Part shown: piece after piece, positions 55,959 through 64,000 of the stretch | Layout of the letters: each line of letters opens with the position of its first letter | Numbering within the stretch: position 1 is the stretch's first letter | Origin: Sphingomonas lacunae | GTDB taxonomy: Bacteria > Pseudomonadota > Alphaproteobacteria > Sphingomonadales > Sphingomonadaceae | Length of the DNA: 64,000 bases | Assembly: GCF_012979535.1 (NCBI RefSeq) | Contig: NZ_CP053015.1 | Coordinates: 310,001-374,000, forward strand | Direction of reading: 5' to 3' | Program-made: the position numbers and the translations under genes | Notes under the pieces: model-generated | What the model saw: only the letters and a program-made list of their open reading frames with translations | The model's database searches: none | Told to the model about the DNA's origin: nothing

Positions 55959-57914
55959 TCAGGCAATGTGCAACGGTTGTTCGATCATTTCACCGCGAAT
56001 GTCGCGGCCCGGCACATCCGATCCCGGCACATGCCGGATTCCCACTGGGTAAAGGGTCAAACCATCGGCATCAATTTTCATGCGCAGCATGTTCTTGAAA
56101 TGGCGAATCCGCGTTGCCGAAAATGCCTCGTTCCAGTGACGGCCGGTCATGGTGAGGCTGCCAAACAAATAAAGACCGAACCAGCTGGCCGAGGCAAGGC
56201 CAGCGCCCATCGCCACCAACAGGCCGGATGTGACGGCATTCCAGGTCCCGGTATCATCCGCCTGATCAGACAGTGGCGCCATTTGCCGGCTTTGCGATGG
56301 TTCGGGATTGGCGACCCTTTCCGACATATCTGGTTTGCCCGTGACGGCCACAGTCGATGACTGGGCGACACTGGCCTGCCTGCCCGCGACCCATTGTCCA
56401 TAAGCGGGCAACGCCGCAGCCGCGATCGCCATGAACAGGGCGATGTGGCCTATCGCATGGATGGAGCCGGCAATGGTTCGCCGCAGCCGACTGTCCTGCC
56501 AATCGGCGAAGTAGATGTAGACCCCCCATGTCATCAGCAACAGGACAACCACGACCGGCGTGTGGACCATCATGTCGATGATGCCGGCAAGGGCAGCGCC
56601 ATAGTCGCCATCGAGCTTCTGGAAACGGGCAAGCATTTCCCCGGCCTTGTGATTGGCAACCCGCGCCTCCATCGCCCACAGCAACAGGCCATAGAAACAG
56701 GCATAGAGCAGGACAAACTTCGGATTATAAGCGGCAAAGCCGAGGGTTTTCAGCGACTGGACAAAACTGTCACGACGAGAGGGATAGACCGCCTCGGTTC
56801 CCTCCTCTCCGGCAGAGCGTGCCAGTTCGAAATGGCGCGGATAGGTTTTGCGTCCGGCCAGTTCCGACTGATTGGGCGGCGGTGATTCCCATGCAAAGGC
56901 AATATGCTGCCGCAACTGGTGGGTGGGGTGCAAAAATGCACCGCCGCCGCCCGCCGTCACATAATGGACATCGTTCTCCATATGGCGCGCATAATGGTGT
57001 GCATCCCCGGTCAGCACCAGTTTGAGCTGGTGCCCGCTCGGCTGACCATTGCGGCCCAATGTGTCAGCCGCGAGGCGAGAGAGAAAGGCAAAGCTGTTGA
57101 ATGCAGGCCGCGGATCCGCCGGATCGACATATGTCCAGGACGGTTGACCGACGCACAGGATCAGCTTTGATCCGGGATCCATCCACTGTTGTGCGACATA
57201 GCGGAAGAAATCGACCTGTGGCTGGTCGATGAAACCTTCAAGCTGGCTGTCTGTGCCCCACATCCACCAACCATGCGGAAGTTTCAGGGCGAAATAGCTG
57301 CGCACCTGGCGGGTCTGACGCCGGGCAATGATCTTGCCGGTTCTGACCATGCTGGCCAGGTGCGGCGAGGCATAGGTTCGCCGGGCAAACAAATGGCTGA
57401 ACGCTATCAATCCGTCATACCAGTCATGATTGCCCGGTATGGCGTACAGATCGCCAAGATCAGCACGATCGGCCTCCAAACCGAGCGCGCGGGGTACGTC
57501 CTCACAGGCTGATTCCCACGGCGCAACTAGTCGCTCATGATAGGCCTGGTGCGATGCGGTCGGATAGACCTGATCCCCGCCCATCACCAGCAGCTGCCCA
57601 CGCGGCAAAGCACCGTCCCAGCCATCAGGCCGGATGCACTCGCCACTGGCCAGTTGGGCCACAGCCCGGGTCGATGCCCATCCATCCCCCGTATCTGCCA
57701 GAAAATCGAACCAGAATTCTCCAGCTTCATTGTAATGATCAGAATAATCATGCGTCGGATCAAATGGATGATTGGCGACAGGATTGACCGCAGCCACCAG
57801 TTCCCGTCGATCGGCAAAAGCACCAAAGACTGATGATACCACTACCCTGACAGCGATACGCGCCAGAGGTATCGGGTCGTACCAATGGCTCATCCCATGT
57901 TTTACTGATGTCAT
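55959..57914 (-). CDS. Membrane-anchored metallophosphoesterase
   Basis: A 651-residue calcineurin-like phosphoesterase. Metal motifs are GGDQVYPTASHQ, IPGNHDWYDG and TGDAHHYARH (late His-x-x-x-His). The C-terminal half (about residues 410-610) contains several TM helices (e.g. VVVVLLLMTWGVYIYF, IALFMAIAAAALPAYG), so the catalytic domain is probably tethered to the inner membrane. The substrate is unknown. It converges on the Gre-factor-like gene with a 36-bp gap. The ATG at 57914 is taken. Confidence 0.85.
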   Translation of the reverse strand: MTSVKHGMSHWYDPIPLARIAVRVVVSSVFGAFADRRELVAAVNPVANHPFDPTHDYSDHYNEAGEFWFDFLADTGDGWASTRAVAQLASGECIRPDGWDGALPRGQLLVMGGDQVYPTASHQAYHERLVAPWESACEDVPRALGLEADRADLGDLYAIPGNHDWYDGLIAFSHLFARRTYASPHLASMVRTGKIIARRQTRQVRSYFALKLPHGWWMWGTDSQLEGFIDQPQVDFFRYVAQQWMDPGSKLILCVGQPSWTYVDPADPRPAFNSFAFLSRLAADTLGRNGQPSGHQLKLVLTGDAHHYARHMENDVHYVTAGGGGAFLHPTHQLRQHIAFAWESPPPNQSELAGRKTYPRHFELARSAGEEGTEAVYPSRRDSFVQSLKTLGFAAYNPKFVLLYACFYGLLLWAMEARVANHKAGEMLARFQKLDGDYGAALAGIIDMMVHTPVVVVLLLMTWGVYIYFADWQDSRLRRTIAGSIHAIGHIALFMAIAAAALPAYGQWVAGRQASVAQSSTVAVTGKPDMSERVANPEPSQSRQMAPLSDQADDTGTWNAVTSGLLVAMGAGLASASWFGLYLFGSLTMTGRHWNEAFSATRIRHFKNMLRMKIDADGLTLYPVGIRHVPGSDVPGRDIRGEMIEQPLHIA

Positions 57915-58119
57915 CGCGCCGCCCCCTCAGCTTGATAATCGTTCCCGCAAGACAAGACTGGCAGAGCACATCCTATTTCTCAATGGGCATGCGCCAAGTT
58001 GAACAGTCTTTGTAGTTCAGGCACTTGTCTCACTCTCCAGTTGCGTGAATCCTGTCGAGCGATCATGACGGTGTCGTAAAAGTCCGCTTGTGCGGAGAGT
58101 GCAGGAGCCAAGAGTCGCC

Positions 58120-59688
58120 ATGCCAAGCAATCCCGGTCTTACCCAGGGCATTCGTCGCGCTGTTCAGGTGAGAGGGGACGGCATCGCGATCATCGATGGG
58201 AATGTGCGGATCAGCTGGACCGGATTTGCCGACCGCGTCGCCCGCCTAGCCGCCGCTTTCCGCGCGAAAGGGCTTACCACAGGCGGCAGGGTGGTCTTGC
58301 TGGCCCTCAACAGCCACCACAGCATCACCTGTTTCTTTGCCGCGATGCATGCCGGCGGCATCATCGTGCCATTGAACCATCGCCTGTCGCTTGACGAGTT
58401 GACCGCCCAGACCGCTGATTGTGCCCCTGACCTGATCGTCCTCGGCCCGGATTTTGCTGATCTTGCCGTGCCGCTCGCAACGGTTGCCCATTCGGTCAAG
58501 GCCGTGCTGATGACCGGCCGCGCCAGCGCCGAGGACCGGGGCGAACTGCTCGACGACCTTATCGCCGCCCACGAACCCATCGCCGACGCCTGTCGCGGCG
58601 CCGATGATGTCGCCTGCCTGTTCTACACCAGCGGCACGACCAATGCCGCCAAAGGTGTGATGCTCAGCCACACCAACATCCTCGCCAATACCGCCAATGT
58701 CGTTGCCCCGCTCGGCCTCGATGAGAGCGCCGTCCATCTTCACCACGGCCCGCTGTTCCATGTCGCGGCGGGTGTCCGCCTTTTCTCGGTGACGCATGTG
58801 GCCGGCACCCATGTCTTCCTCCCGCGCTTTGTGGCGGGCGAACTGATCCGGGAGATTGACCGGACCGGCGTCACCCACGCGACCTTCGTTCCCACCATGC
58901 TGCGCTCGATGCTCGACGATCCGGCGATGGCCAGTGCCGACCTCTCCTCGCTCAGGACCATTTCCTATGGTTCGGCCGCCATGCCCGAACCGCTGCTGCG
59001 TGAGGTGATGACCCGCCTGCCCGCCGTCCGCTTCATGCAAAGCTATGGCATGACCGAACTCTCCCCAGTCGCCACCATCCTCGGCTGGGAGGATCATCTG
59101 CCTGACCGCTGGGACAGCGGTGTCCTGCGCTCTGCGGGCAAGGCGGCGATGTTCTGCGATGTCCGGGTTGTCGGCACGGACGGTGAGCCGGTGCCCAATG
59201 GCACGCCGGGCGAAGTGCTGGTCTGCGGCCCCAATGTCATGCTCGGCTATTGGAACCGGCTCGACCTCTCGGTCGAAGCGATGCGTGATGGCTGGATGCG
59301 CACCGGCGACATCGGCGTGCTGCGTGACGACGGCTATCTGTTCATCGTCGATCGGCTCAAGGACATGATCATCACCGGCGGCGAAAATGTCTATTCGCAA
59401 GAGGTGGAAAACGCCATCGCCGCCCACCCCGCTGTCGCCCAGGTAGCCATCTTTGGCCGACCGCACGATCATTGGGGCGAAGCGGTCCACGCCACCGTCA
59501 CCCTCAAACCCGGCACCAGCGCCAGCGCCGAAGAGATCATCGCCTTCACCCGCGACCGCCTCGCCCACTATAAATGCCCCCGTACCCTCGACATCCGCAA
59601 CGAACCCATGCCGCTCAGCGGGGCGAACAAGATATTGAAGTCGAAGTTGAAAGAGGAACTGCTGGCGCGGGAACGGGTGGAGGGCTGA
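58120..59688 (+). CDS. Acyl-CoA synthetase (AMP-forming)
   Basis: A 522-residue ANL-superfamily ligase. The P-loop is LFYTSGTTNAAKGVMLSH, then YGMTELSP, the hinge/adenine region GWMRTGDIG, and the C-terminal catalytic Lys in PLSGANKILKSKLKEE. It activates a fatty or aromatic acid; the substrate is not known. The ATG at 58120 has AAGAG 6 nt upstream; a longer frame from 58090 is not needed. It converges on a hotdog thioesterase with a 3-nt gap. Confidence 0.92.
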   Translation: MPSNPGLTQGIRRAVQVRGDGIAIIDGNVRISWTGFADRVARLAAAFRAKGLTTGGRVVLLALNSHHSITCFFAAMHAGGIIVPLNHRLSLDELTAQTADCAPDLIVLGPDFADLAVPLATVAHSVKAVLMTGRASAEDRGELLDDLIAAHEPIADACRGADDVACLFYTSGTTNAAKGVMLSHTNILANTANVVAPLGLDESAVHLHHGPLFHVAAGVRLFSVTHVAGTHVFLPRFVAGELIREIDRTGVTHATFVPTMLRSMLDDPAMASADLSSLRTISYGSAAMPEPLLREVMTRLPAVRFMQSYGMTELSPVATILGWEDHLPDRWDSGVLRSAGKAAMFCDVRVVGTDGEPVPNGTPGEVLVCGPNVMLGYWNRLDLSVEAMRDGWMRTGDIGVLRDDGYLFIVDRLKDMIITGGENVYSQEVENAIAAHPAVAQVAIFGRPHDHWGEAVHATVTLKPGTSASAEEIIAFTRDRLAHYKCPRTLDIRNEPMPLSGANKILKSKLKEELLARERVEG

Positions 59689-59691
59689 ACC

Positions 59692-60114
59692 TTACCCGCC
59701 GCGCCGGATGCGATAGGCCAATTGCGCGCTGGCGATCGGCTTGTCGGGGCTGTCCTGCCAGGCAATCGCGCTGATGTTGGCGAGGTTGCGGCCCAGCCGT
59801 TCGACCTGCGCCACCGCGCGGCAATCCCGCTCCACCGCGCCGCGCATGAAGCTCGTCGTGACATTGATCGGCTTGAACCGGGCGGTCGGGTCCTCAAGGG
59901 CCAGCCGGTCCCGCAGCAGCACCAGTCCCGCCAACTCAAGCAGGCCGGTGATCGCCCCGCCGTGGAAAAATCCGGGGCGGCCCATCACCTTCTTGCTCCA
60001 CGGCATGATGAGGACGGCGCGTCCGTCCATCTCCCCGTCGATCGCCACGTCGAGCCCGCGGGCATAGGGCGGCATGGCGGTGTGCGGGATGCCACTGTCT
60101 TGCGCGCCGCTCAT
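59692..60114 (-). CDS. PaaI/hotdog-fold thioesterase
   Basis: A 140-residue single-hotdog protein. The catalytic-type loop is FFHGGAITGLLELAG (HGGxxxxLxx of PaaI/YbgC relatives), and the C-terminal strand is SAQLAYRI. It hydrolyses an acyl-CoA, probably the product of a neighbouring degradation pathway. It overlaps the next hotdog gene by 4 nt, so the two may form a heteromeric enzyme. Confidence 0.85.
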   Translation of the reverse strand: MSGAQDSGIPHTAMPPYARGLDVAIDGEMDGRAVLIMPWSKKVMGRPGFFHGGAITGLLELAGLVLLRDRLALEDPTARFKPINVTTSFMRGAVERDCRAVAQVERLGRNLANISAIAWQDSPDKPIASAQLAYRIRRGG

Positions 60115-60584
60115 TTGAAATAGCCTTCGGTGCAGATGAAGGTGCCCGCGACATGCGCCACCGGATCGGCCGCGTCGCCATTATGGGCGATGCCCCGGAC
60201 AAAGGAGACGGTAGAGGTCAGATGATAGCATTCGCCCCGGCCAAACACCCGCGCGCCCGGCGGCGAGGGGCGGAGATAGTCGATGCGCATGTCCATCGTC
60301 GCGTGCGGGCGGAATTTCCCCACCCGCGTCCACACCGCCTGACTGGTCGCATTGTCCATCAGGCTGAAGATGGCGGCGGAGGCCAGCGCGCCGCTCTCCT
60401 CATCAACCACCAGATCCTCGCGCCAGTCCATCGCCATTTCGACCCAGTCGTCGCCATGGCCGTGATACTGAAAGCGCAAGTGGCGGCTGTGACCCTGTGC
60501 CGCCATGAAATCGCGCAGCAGCGAGGGATCGAATTTCTCAAGCAACGAGGGAAGGCCAAATGGCGGCTGGGAAGCATCGGTCAT
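60111..60584 (-). CDS. PaaI-type hotdog thioesterase, paired with its downstream neighbour
   Basis: A 157-residue hotdog-fold protein. The usual active-site segment reads ALASAAIFSLMDNATSQAVW, the position of the HGG loop in PaaI, here with Ser/Ala instead of the His. RPHATMDMRIDYLRPSPPG and VSFVRGIAHNG are the remaining strands. The missing His may mean altered or lost activity, with the partner supplying the site. The ATG at 60584 is used; the ATG at 60617 would add eleven residues. Confidence 0.8.
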   Translation of the reverse strand: MTDASQPPFGLPSLLEKFDPSLLRDFMAAQGHSRHLRFQYHGHGDDWVEMAMDWREDLVVDEESGALASAAIFSLMDNATSQAVWTRVGKFRPHATMDMRIDYLRPSPPGARVFGRGECYHLTSTVSFVRGIAHNGDAADPVAHVAGTFICTEGYFK

Positions 60585-60626
60585 GCCACCAGCCGAGAGC
60601 AGCAAGCGCGCCCGCATGTCAAGCTT

Positions 60627-61298
60627 TCAGCCGCGCCGGCCGAACCAGATGATGTGGCGCGGGCCCTTGCCATTGGACCGGGCGCGCACCTCCACTTCCT
60701 CGACCGCATAGCCACTCTCGGCAAAGCGCCGGGCAAAGGCCTTGTCAGGCGCGGCGGACCAGACCGCCAGCGTGCCGCCGGGCCGCAACGCCATGCGCGC
60801 CCTTGCAAGACCCGCATGCGAATAGAGCGCGTCATTGCCCTGCCGCGACAGGCCATCGGGGCCATTGTCGACATCGAGCAGGATCGCGTCGAACGTGCCC
60901 GGCGAAGCGGCGATCAGTGCGCCGACATCGCCAATGTGGATGGTCGTGCGAGGGTCATCAATGCCGCCGGCGGTCAGCCCGGCCATCGGCCCCTTGGCCC
61001 AATCGATGATCTCGGGCACGATTTCCGCCACCGTCACCCGCGCATCCCGGCCCAGCACAGCAAGGCAGGCGCGCAAGGTGAAACCCATGCCATAACCGCC
61101 GACCAGCACATGCGGCTGCTTGCGCCCGGCAATGCGCTGGCATCCCATATGGGCAAGAGCCTCTTCGGAGCCGCTCATCCGGCTGCTCATCAACTCGTTG
61201 CGATCGAGCATGATGATATGGTCCTGTCCGCGCCGGACCAGCCGCAACTGTTCGCCGCCGGGGACTAGCGCGGTCGCCAATGTTTCGCGCGGGATCAT
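60627..61298 (-). CDS. Spermidine synthase-like/class I SAM-binding protein
   Basis: A 223-residue Rossmann-fold protein. The glycine loop is PHVLVGGYGMGFTLRACL, followed by VTVAEIVPEIIDWAKG (acidic end of strand 2), HIGDVGAL, and the DAILLDVDNGPDGL active-site-like segment. This resembles the spermidine synthase fold, but the aminopropyl-transfer residues are not fully recognisable, so methyltransferase activity or another use is possible. No speD or other polyamine gene is nearby. It overlaps the HPP gene by 4 nt. Confidence 0.8.
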   Translation of the reverse strand: MIPRETLATALVPGGEQLRLVRRGQDHIIMLDRNELMSSRMSGSEEALAHMGCQRIAGRKQPHVLVGGYGMGFTLRACLAVLGRDARVTVAEIVPEIIDWAKGPMAGLTAGGIDDPRTTIHIGDVGALIAASPGTFDAILLDVDNGPDGLSRQGNDALYSHAGLARARMALRPGGTLAVWSAAPDKAFARRFAESGYAVEEVEVRARSNGKGPRHIIWFGRRG

Positions 61299-62008
61299 GC
61301 CGCCTTGCCGCCTGCGCGCTGGCCATGACCCTGCCGTTGCCCGGCGTGAAATTCGGCGCGCTGCAATAGCATCTCCAGATCCTCCATAGCGATGTCATAG
61401 GCTTCACCCATGTCCTTGAGCGCCAGATCGATGTCATCGCGGTGCAGCAGCGGGTCAGCCATCACCGGCACGCCCGGCATCGGCACCGCCCGGTGCGGAT
61501 AGCTGTGACCGCTCAGCCGATGGAACAGCCAGCCGGCCAAAACCAGCGTCGCCACATTGATCAGAACGATAGTGAAGGGAAAGGCAAAGCCCGCCGCCGT
61601 CACCGCCGGACCACCAATCACGCCAAGCAGCGCCATCGCCCCACCCGGCGGATGCAGGCAGCGGGCGAGCGACATGGCAAGGATGGCCAGTGCAACAGCC
61701 AACGCTCCCGCCAGCTCCGGATAGGGCACAACATGCACCACCATCATCCCCACCAGCGCCGATAGCACGCTGCCGCAGATCACCGAACGTGGCTGGGCCA
61801 TCGGACTCGACGGCACGGCGAACACCAGCACCGCCGATGCGCCCAGCGGGGCGAGGATCGCAGGCAGCGGCAGCTTGAGGCCCAGTCCGCTGTCAAGCAG
61901 CGGCACCGCCAGCCAGCCGGCCAACTCGATCAGCAGTATGCCAAACAGTGCCCCCAGCACCGCCAGCATCCGGTCGCGCCATGCCGCGCCTGCAATTCCG
62001 CCGATCAT
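61295..62008 (-). CDS. HPP-family membrane protein
   Basis: A 237-residue protein with four or five TM segments and the diagnostic RCLHPPGGAMALLGVIGG motif that names the family. The C-terminal cytoplasmic tail is charged (HRDDIDLALKDMGEAYDIAMEDLEMLLQRAEFHAGQRQGHG). HPP proteins are implicated in nitrite or related anion transport in some organisms; no such function can be read here. The ATG at 62008 has GGGGAGG upstream. It overlaps the spermidine-synthase-like gene. Confidence 0.87.
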   Translation of the reverse strand: MIGGIAGAAWRDRMLAVLGALFGILLIELAGWLAVPLLDSGLGLKLPLPAILAPLGASAVLVFAVPSSPMAQPRSVICGSVLSALVGMMVVHVVPYPELAGALAVALAILAMSLARCLHPPGGAMALLGVIGGPAVTAAGFAFPFTIVLINVATLVLAGWLFHRLSGHSYPHRAVPMPGVPVMADPLLHRDDIDLALKDMGEAYDIAMEDLEMLLQRAEFHAGQRQGHGQRAGGKAA

Positions 62009-62108
62009 CCCGCCTCCCCGCCAGCTCAAGCCGGGCCTATGCATGCTTTTGCCCGGCAGTGCAGCAAAGATGAACTATCGACTTGAACAGGTAGAGGATT
62101 CGCCTTTG

Positions 62109-63944
62109 TCAGCGGGCGGCTCTTTCGGCGATTCGCGCCCTTACCCGCTGTTCCAATATGGTCAGCGGCATCGCCCCTTCCTTGAGGATCTCATGGAATT
62201 GCTTGATGTCAAACGCATCACCAGCTGCCCGCTCAGCTTCGGCCCGCAGTCTGGTCCACGCCATATGGCCGACCTTGTAGCTACAGGCTTGCCCGATCTG
62301 GGTGCAGTAACGTTCCACTTCCCGTTGCGAGCGCGGACGGGCGAAGCCGGTGGTCTCGACCAGATAATCGGTCGCTCTCTGCCTGTCCCAGCGCCGCGTG
62401 TGTATGCCGGTATCCACCACCAGCCGCGCCGCGCGGAACAGGAAACTTTGCAGATAGCCAGCCCGTTCAAGCTCGCTGCCATAGGCGCCAAGCTCATCAG
62501 CCACCTGTTCGGCATAAAGCGCCCAGCCTTCGGAATAGGCTGAAAATCCACCAACCTTGCGAAGCGTCGGAATGTCGCGTGATTCCTGGGCAAGACTGAT
62601 CTGCAAATGGTGCCCGGGTGACCCTTCATGAAATGTCAGGGCTGGCAGAGAATATTTCGGCCAGTCACCCGTATCCTTGAGGTTGATGAAATAGATGGCC
62701 GGGCGCGAACCATCGAGAGCGGCCCGATTGTAATAGCCATTCGATGCGCCATCCTGAATCTCGGGCGGCACCCGACGGATTTCCAGCGGCTGTGTCGGCA
62801 GCGTGGCAAAGGCTCGCGGCAACAGGGCGTTCATCGCCTGTACTCCGGCGTTGAGGCTCTCAATCAACGCGGCCCGGCCCGCGTCATCATTGGCGTACAA
62901 CTGGTCAGGCCGGACATTGAGTTCGGCCAACCTTGCCCCGACGCTGCCGTTGGCCAGCCCCTGCGCCTTGAGGATCACATCCAGCTCGGCGCTTATCTCA
63001 GCCACCTGCTCAAGCCCTATGGCGTGCACCTCGTCGGGTGACATGGTGGTGGTCGTCGCCTGTTCGAGGGCCAACGCATAGATTTCGTCACCGCGGTCGA
63101 GCCGCCATGCACCGTCGCCCTCCCGCGTCGTCGGCTTCAATTCGGCGATGGTCGCCATCTGCCGGTCAAGCGCCGGATAGACTGCACTCTCAAGGATGCG
63201 CGTCGCCCGCGTCGCCCAGTCGCCTGCGATATTCGCCGCAGCAGCGCGACCGGCCAGCGAGCCGGTCATCCCGCTCTCAGCGGCCGGCTGGCCACGCAGG
63301 GCGCGCATTTGCCCGAGGGTCAGATCAAGCGACCAAGCCGGCGCCAACAGGCCGCGCCCGGCTTCCTCACGCTGCCGCTCGCTCTCCTGATCGAGGATGG
63401 TCGCAAATTGCTCCAGGCGCGAGAGATAGGCCTCGGCATCCTCGCTGCTGCGCACCGTATGGGCGGTGTTGAGAAAGTCAGGCACAGAAAAATAGGCGCC
63501 GCCCTGCTGGAAGATGCGATAGGGCCGCATCACCCCGTCCATACCGAGCCGGGATTGCGGCGCCGTCTGTGTATCCAGCTGATACTTCACCACATCGAGG
63601 TTGAGCTGGCCCGAAGGGGACAGGCTGGCACGGTCAATCGCAGAGAGGGCATTGCGCGCGGCGTTGAGGCGGGCGAACTCGGCTTGCCGCCGCTCGGGCG
63701 TGCGCGGGCTGAGTCGGGATTTGAGGGCGGCATTGGGCCCACGATCAAGGCCAAGTGAGGAAGCAAGCTCTGGCGACGACGCCACTGCCTCGGCAAAAAT
63801 GCGTTCATAGAGCATGTTGGCAACACCATCAGCGTCGCCCCCGCCAGCCGCCTGAGCCAACACATCGGCGGGCGTCAGGGCCATGGCGACAGCGGCAGCG
63901 CTGCCGCTGGCAAGAAAATGTCTTCGGTTGAGTGACAAGGTCAT
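62109..63944 (-). CDS. Tat-exported DUF885 metallopeptidase-like protein
   Basis: A 611-residue protein. The Tat signal (NRRHFLASGSAAAVAMALTPADVLAQA, with an RRHFL-type twin arginine) suggests export of a folded, cofactor-containing enzyme. The DUF885 body has a zinc-type motif His439-Glu440-x-x-x-x-His445-His446 in FHEGSPGHHLQ, plus SEGWALYAEQVADELG near residue 470. DUF885 proteins are probable zinc-dependent peptidases. The start ATG at 63944 is near the window end, so its promoter may lie outside. Confidence 0.88.
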   Translation of the reverse strand: MTLSLNRRHFLASGSAAAVAMALTPADVLAQAAGGGDADGVANMLYERIFAEAVASSPELASSLGLDRGPNAALKSRLSPRTPERRQAEFARLNAARNALSAIDRASLSPSGQLNLDVVKYQLDTQTAPQSRLGMDGVMRPYRIFQQGGAYFSVPDFLNTAHTVRSSEDAEAYLSRLEQFATILDQESERQREEAGRGLLAPAWSLDLTLGQMRALRGQPAAESGMTGSLAGRAAAANIAGDWATRATRILESAVYPALDRQMATIAELKPTTREGDGAWRLDRGDEIYALALEQATTTTMSPDEVHAIGLEQVAEISAELDVILKAQGLANGSVGARLAELNVRPDQLYANDDAGRAALIESLNAGVQAMNALLPRAFATLPTQPLEIRRVPPEIQDGASNGYYNRAALDGSRPAIYFINLKDTGDWPKYSLPALTFHEGSPGHHLQISLAQESRDIPTLRKVGGFSAYSEGWALYAEQVADELGAYGSELERAGYLQSFLFRAARLVVDTGIHTRRWDRQRATDYLVETTGFARPRSQREVERYCTQIGQACSYKVGHMAWTRLRAEAERAAGDAFDIKQFHEILKEGAMPLTILEQRVRARIAERAAR

Positions 63945-64000
63945 GGGAACAGGCTCCAGGGGACTGGCCTGTCATTACACAGGCCACACAATAATGCCGA

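Noticed and set aside
58000-58019. TGAAC-N10-GTTCA dyad before the acyl-CoA synthetase as a LexA box
   Set aside because: The alphaproteobacterial LexA site is a direct repeat with N7; this is an inverted repeat with N10.
58246-59568. 440-codon minus-strand frame antisense to the acyl-CoA synthetase
   Set aside because: The sense gene carries all ANL motifs; antisense product is Gly/Gln/His-rich without features.

Overview
The window is 64 kb of GC-rich chromosomal DNA from an alphaproteobacterium, most likely a member of the Sphingomonadales. This rests on gene content and style rather than a database match: an SOS mutasome (imuA-imuB-dnaE2) behind an alphaproteobacterial direct-repeat LexA box, CobS/CobT with a J-domain protein and BolA, a proton-pumping pyrophosphatase, a TonB-dependent receptor, many ATGA-type gene overlaps, and short GC-rich extragenic palindromes. 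I see no insertion sequence, phage gene, integrase, CRISPR array or rRNA operon. The only RNA gene I can support is a tRNA-Phe(GAA).

Layout. 1-4.2 kb: acyl-CoA ligase (cut by the window edge), acyl-CoA thioesterase II, SDR and MDR oxidoreductases. 4.4-10.1 kb: LexA-controlled imuA-imuB-dnaE2. 10.1-14.0 kb: purU, then an overlapping acyl-CoA dehydrogenase / 3-hydroxyisobutyryl-CoA hydrolase / enoyl-CoA hydratase run that looks like valine catabolism, closed by a strong terminator. 14.1-18.6 kb: class II DAHP synthase and a TonB-dependent receptor with a Gly/Pro-rich insert. 18.7-26.0 kb (minus strand): J-domain protein, CobS, an acidic two-TM protein, a GNAT-like protein, CobT and two small exported proteins. 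26.1-28.9 kb: bolA, a Nudix hydrolase, an epoxide-hydrolase-like enzyme and a DUF2332 protein. 28.9-34.7 kb: hisG-hisD, nusB, thiL, hppA. 34.9-39.4 kb: a GNAT/JmjC-cupin pair, infA, maf, a short RNase E/G-like protein, yacG and tRNA-Phe.

39.5-43.6 kb is one minus-strand signalling operon of four overlapping or abutting genes: HisKA_3 kinase, NarL-type regulator, CHASE3/PAS kinase and single-domain receiver. A 16-bp perfect palindrome lies upstream. 43.8-45.9 kb encodes three exported proteins (SnoaL-like, OmpW, DUF2490). 46.2-48.4 kb is katG with an OxyR/LysR-like dyad upstream. 48.6-57.9 kb holds a phosphotransferase, the DUF3999/DUF2339 envelope pair, a divergent Hsp70(YegD-like)/Gre-factor-like pair and a membrane-anchored metallophosphoesterase. 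58.1-64 kb holds an acyl-CoA synthetase, two hotdog thioesterases, a spermidine-synthase-like methyltransferase-fold protein, an HPP-family membrane protein and a Tat-exported DUF885 metallopeptidase.

Most of the window is housekeeping and lipid metabolism. The least explained parts are the CobS/CobT neighbourhood with its acidic membrane protein, the four-gene phosphorelay operon, the GNAT+JmjC pair, and the Hsp70+Gre pair facing DUF2339/DUF3999. Start codons were reassigned wherever the longest open frame began at an improbable TTG/GTG or lacked a ribosome-binding site. Family names rest on recognised motifs without a search.
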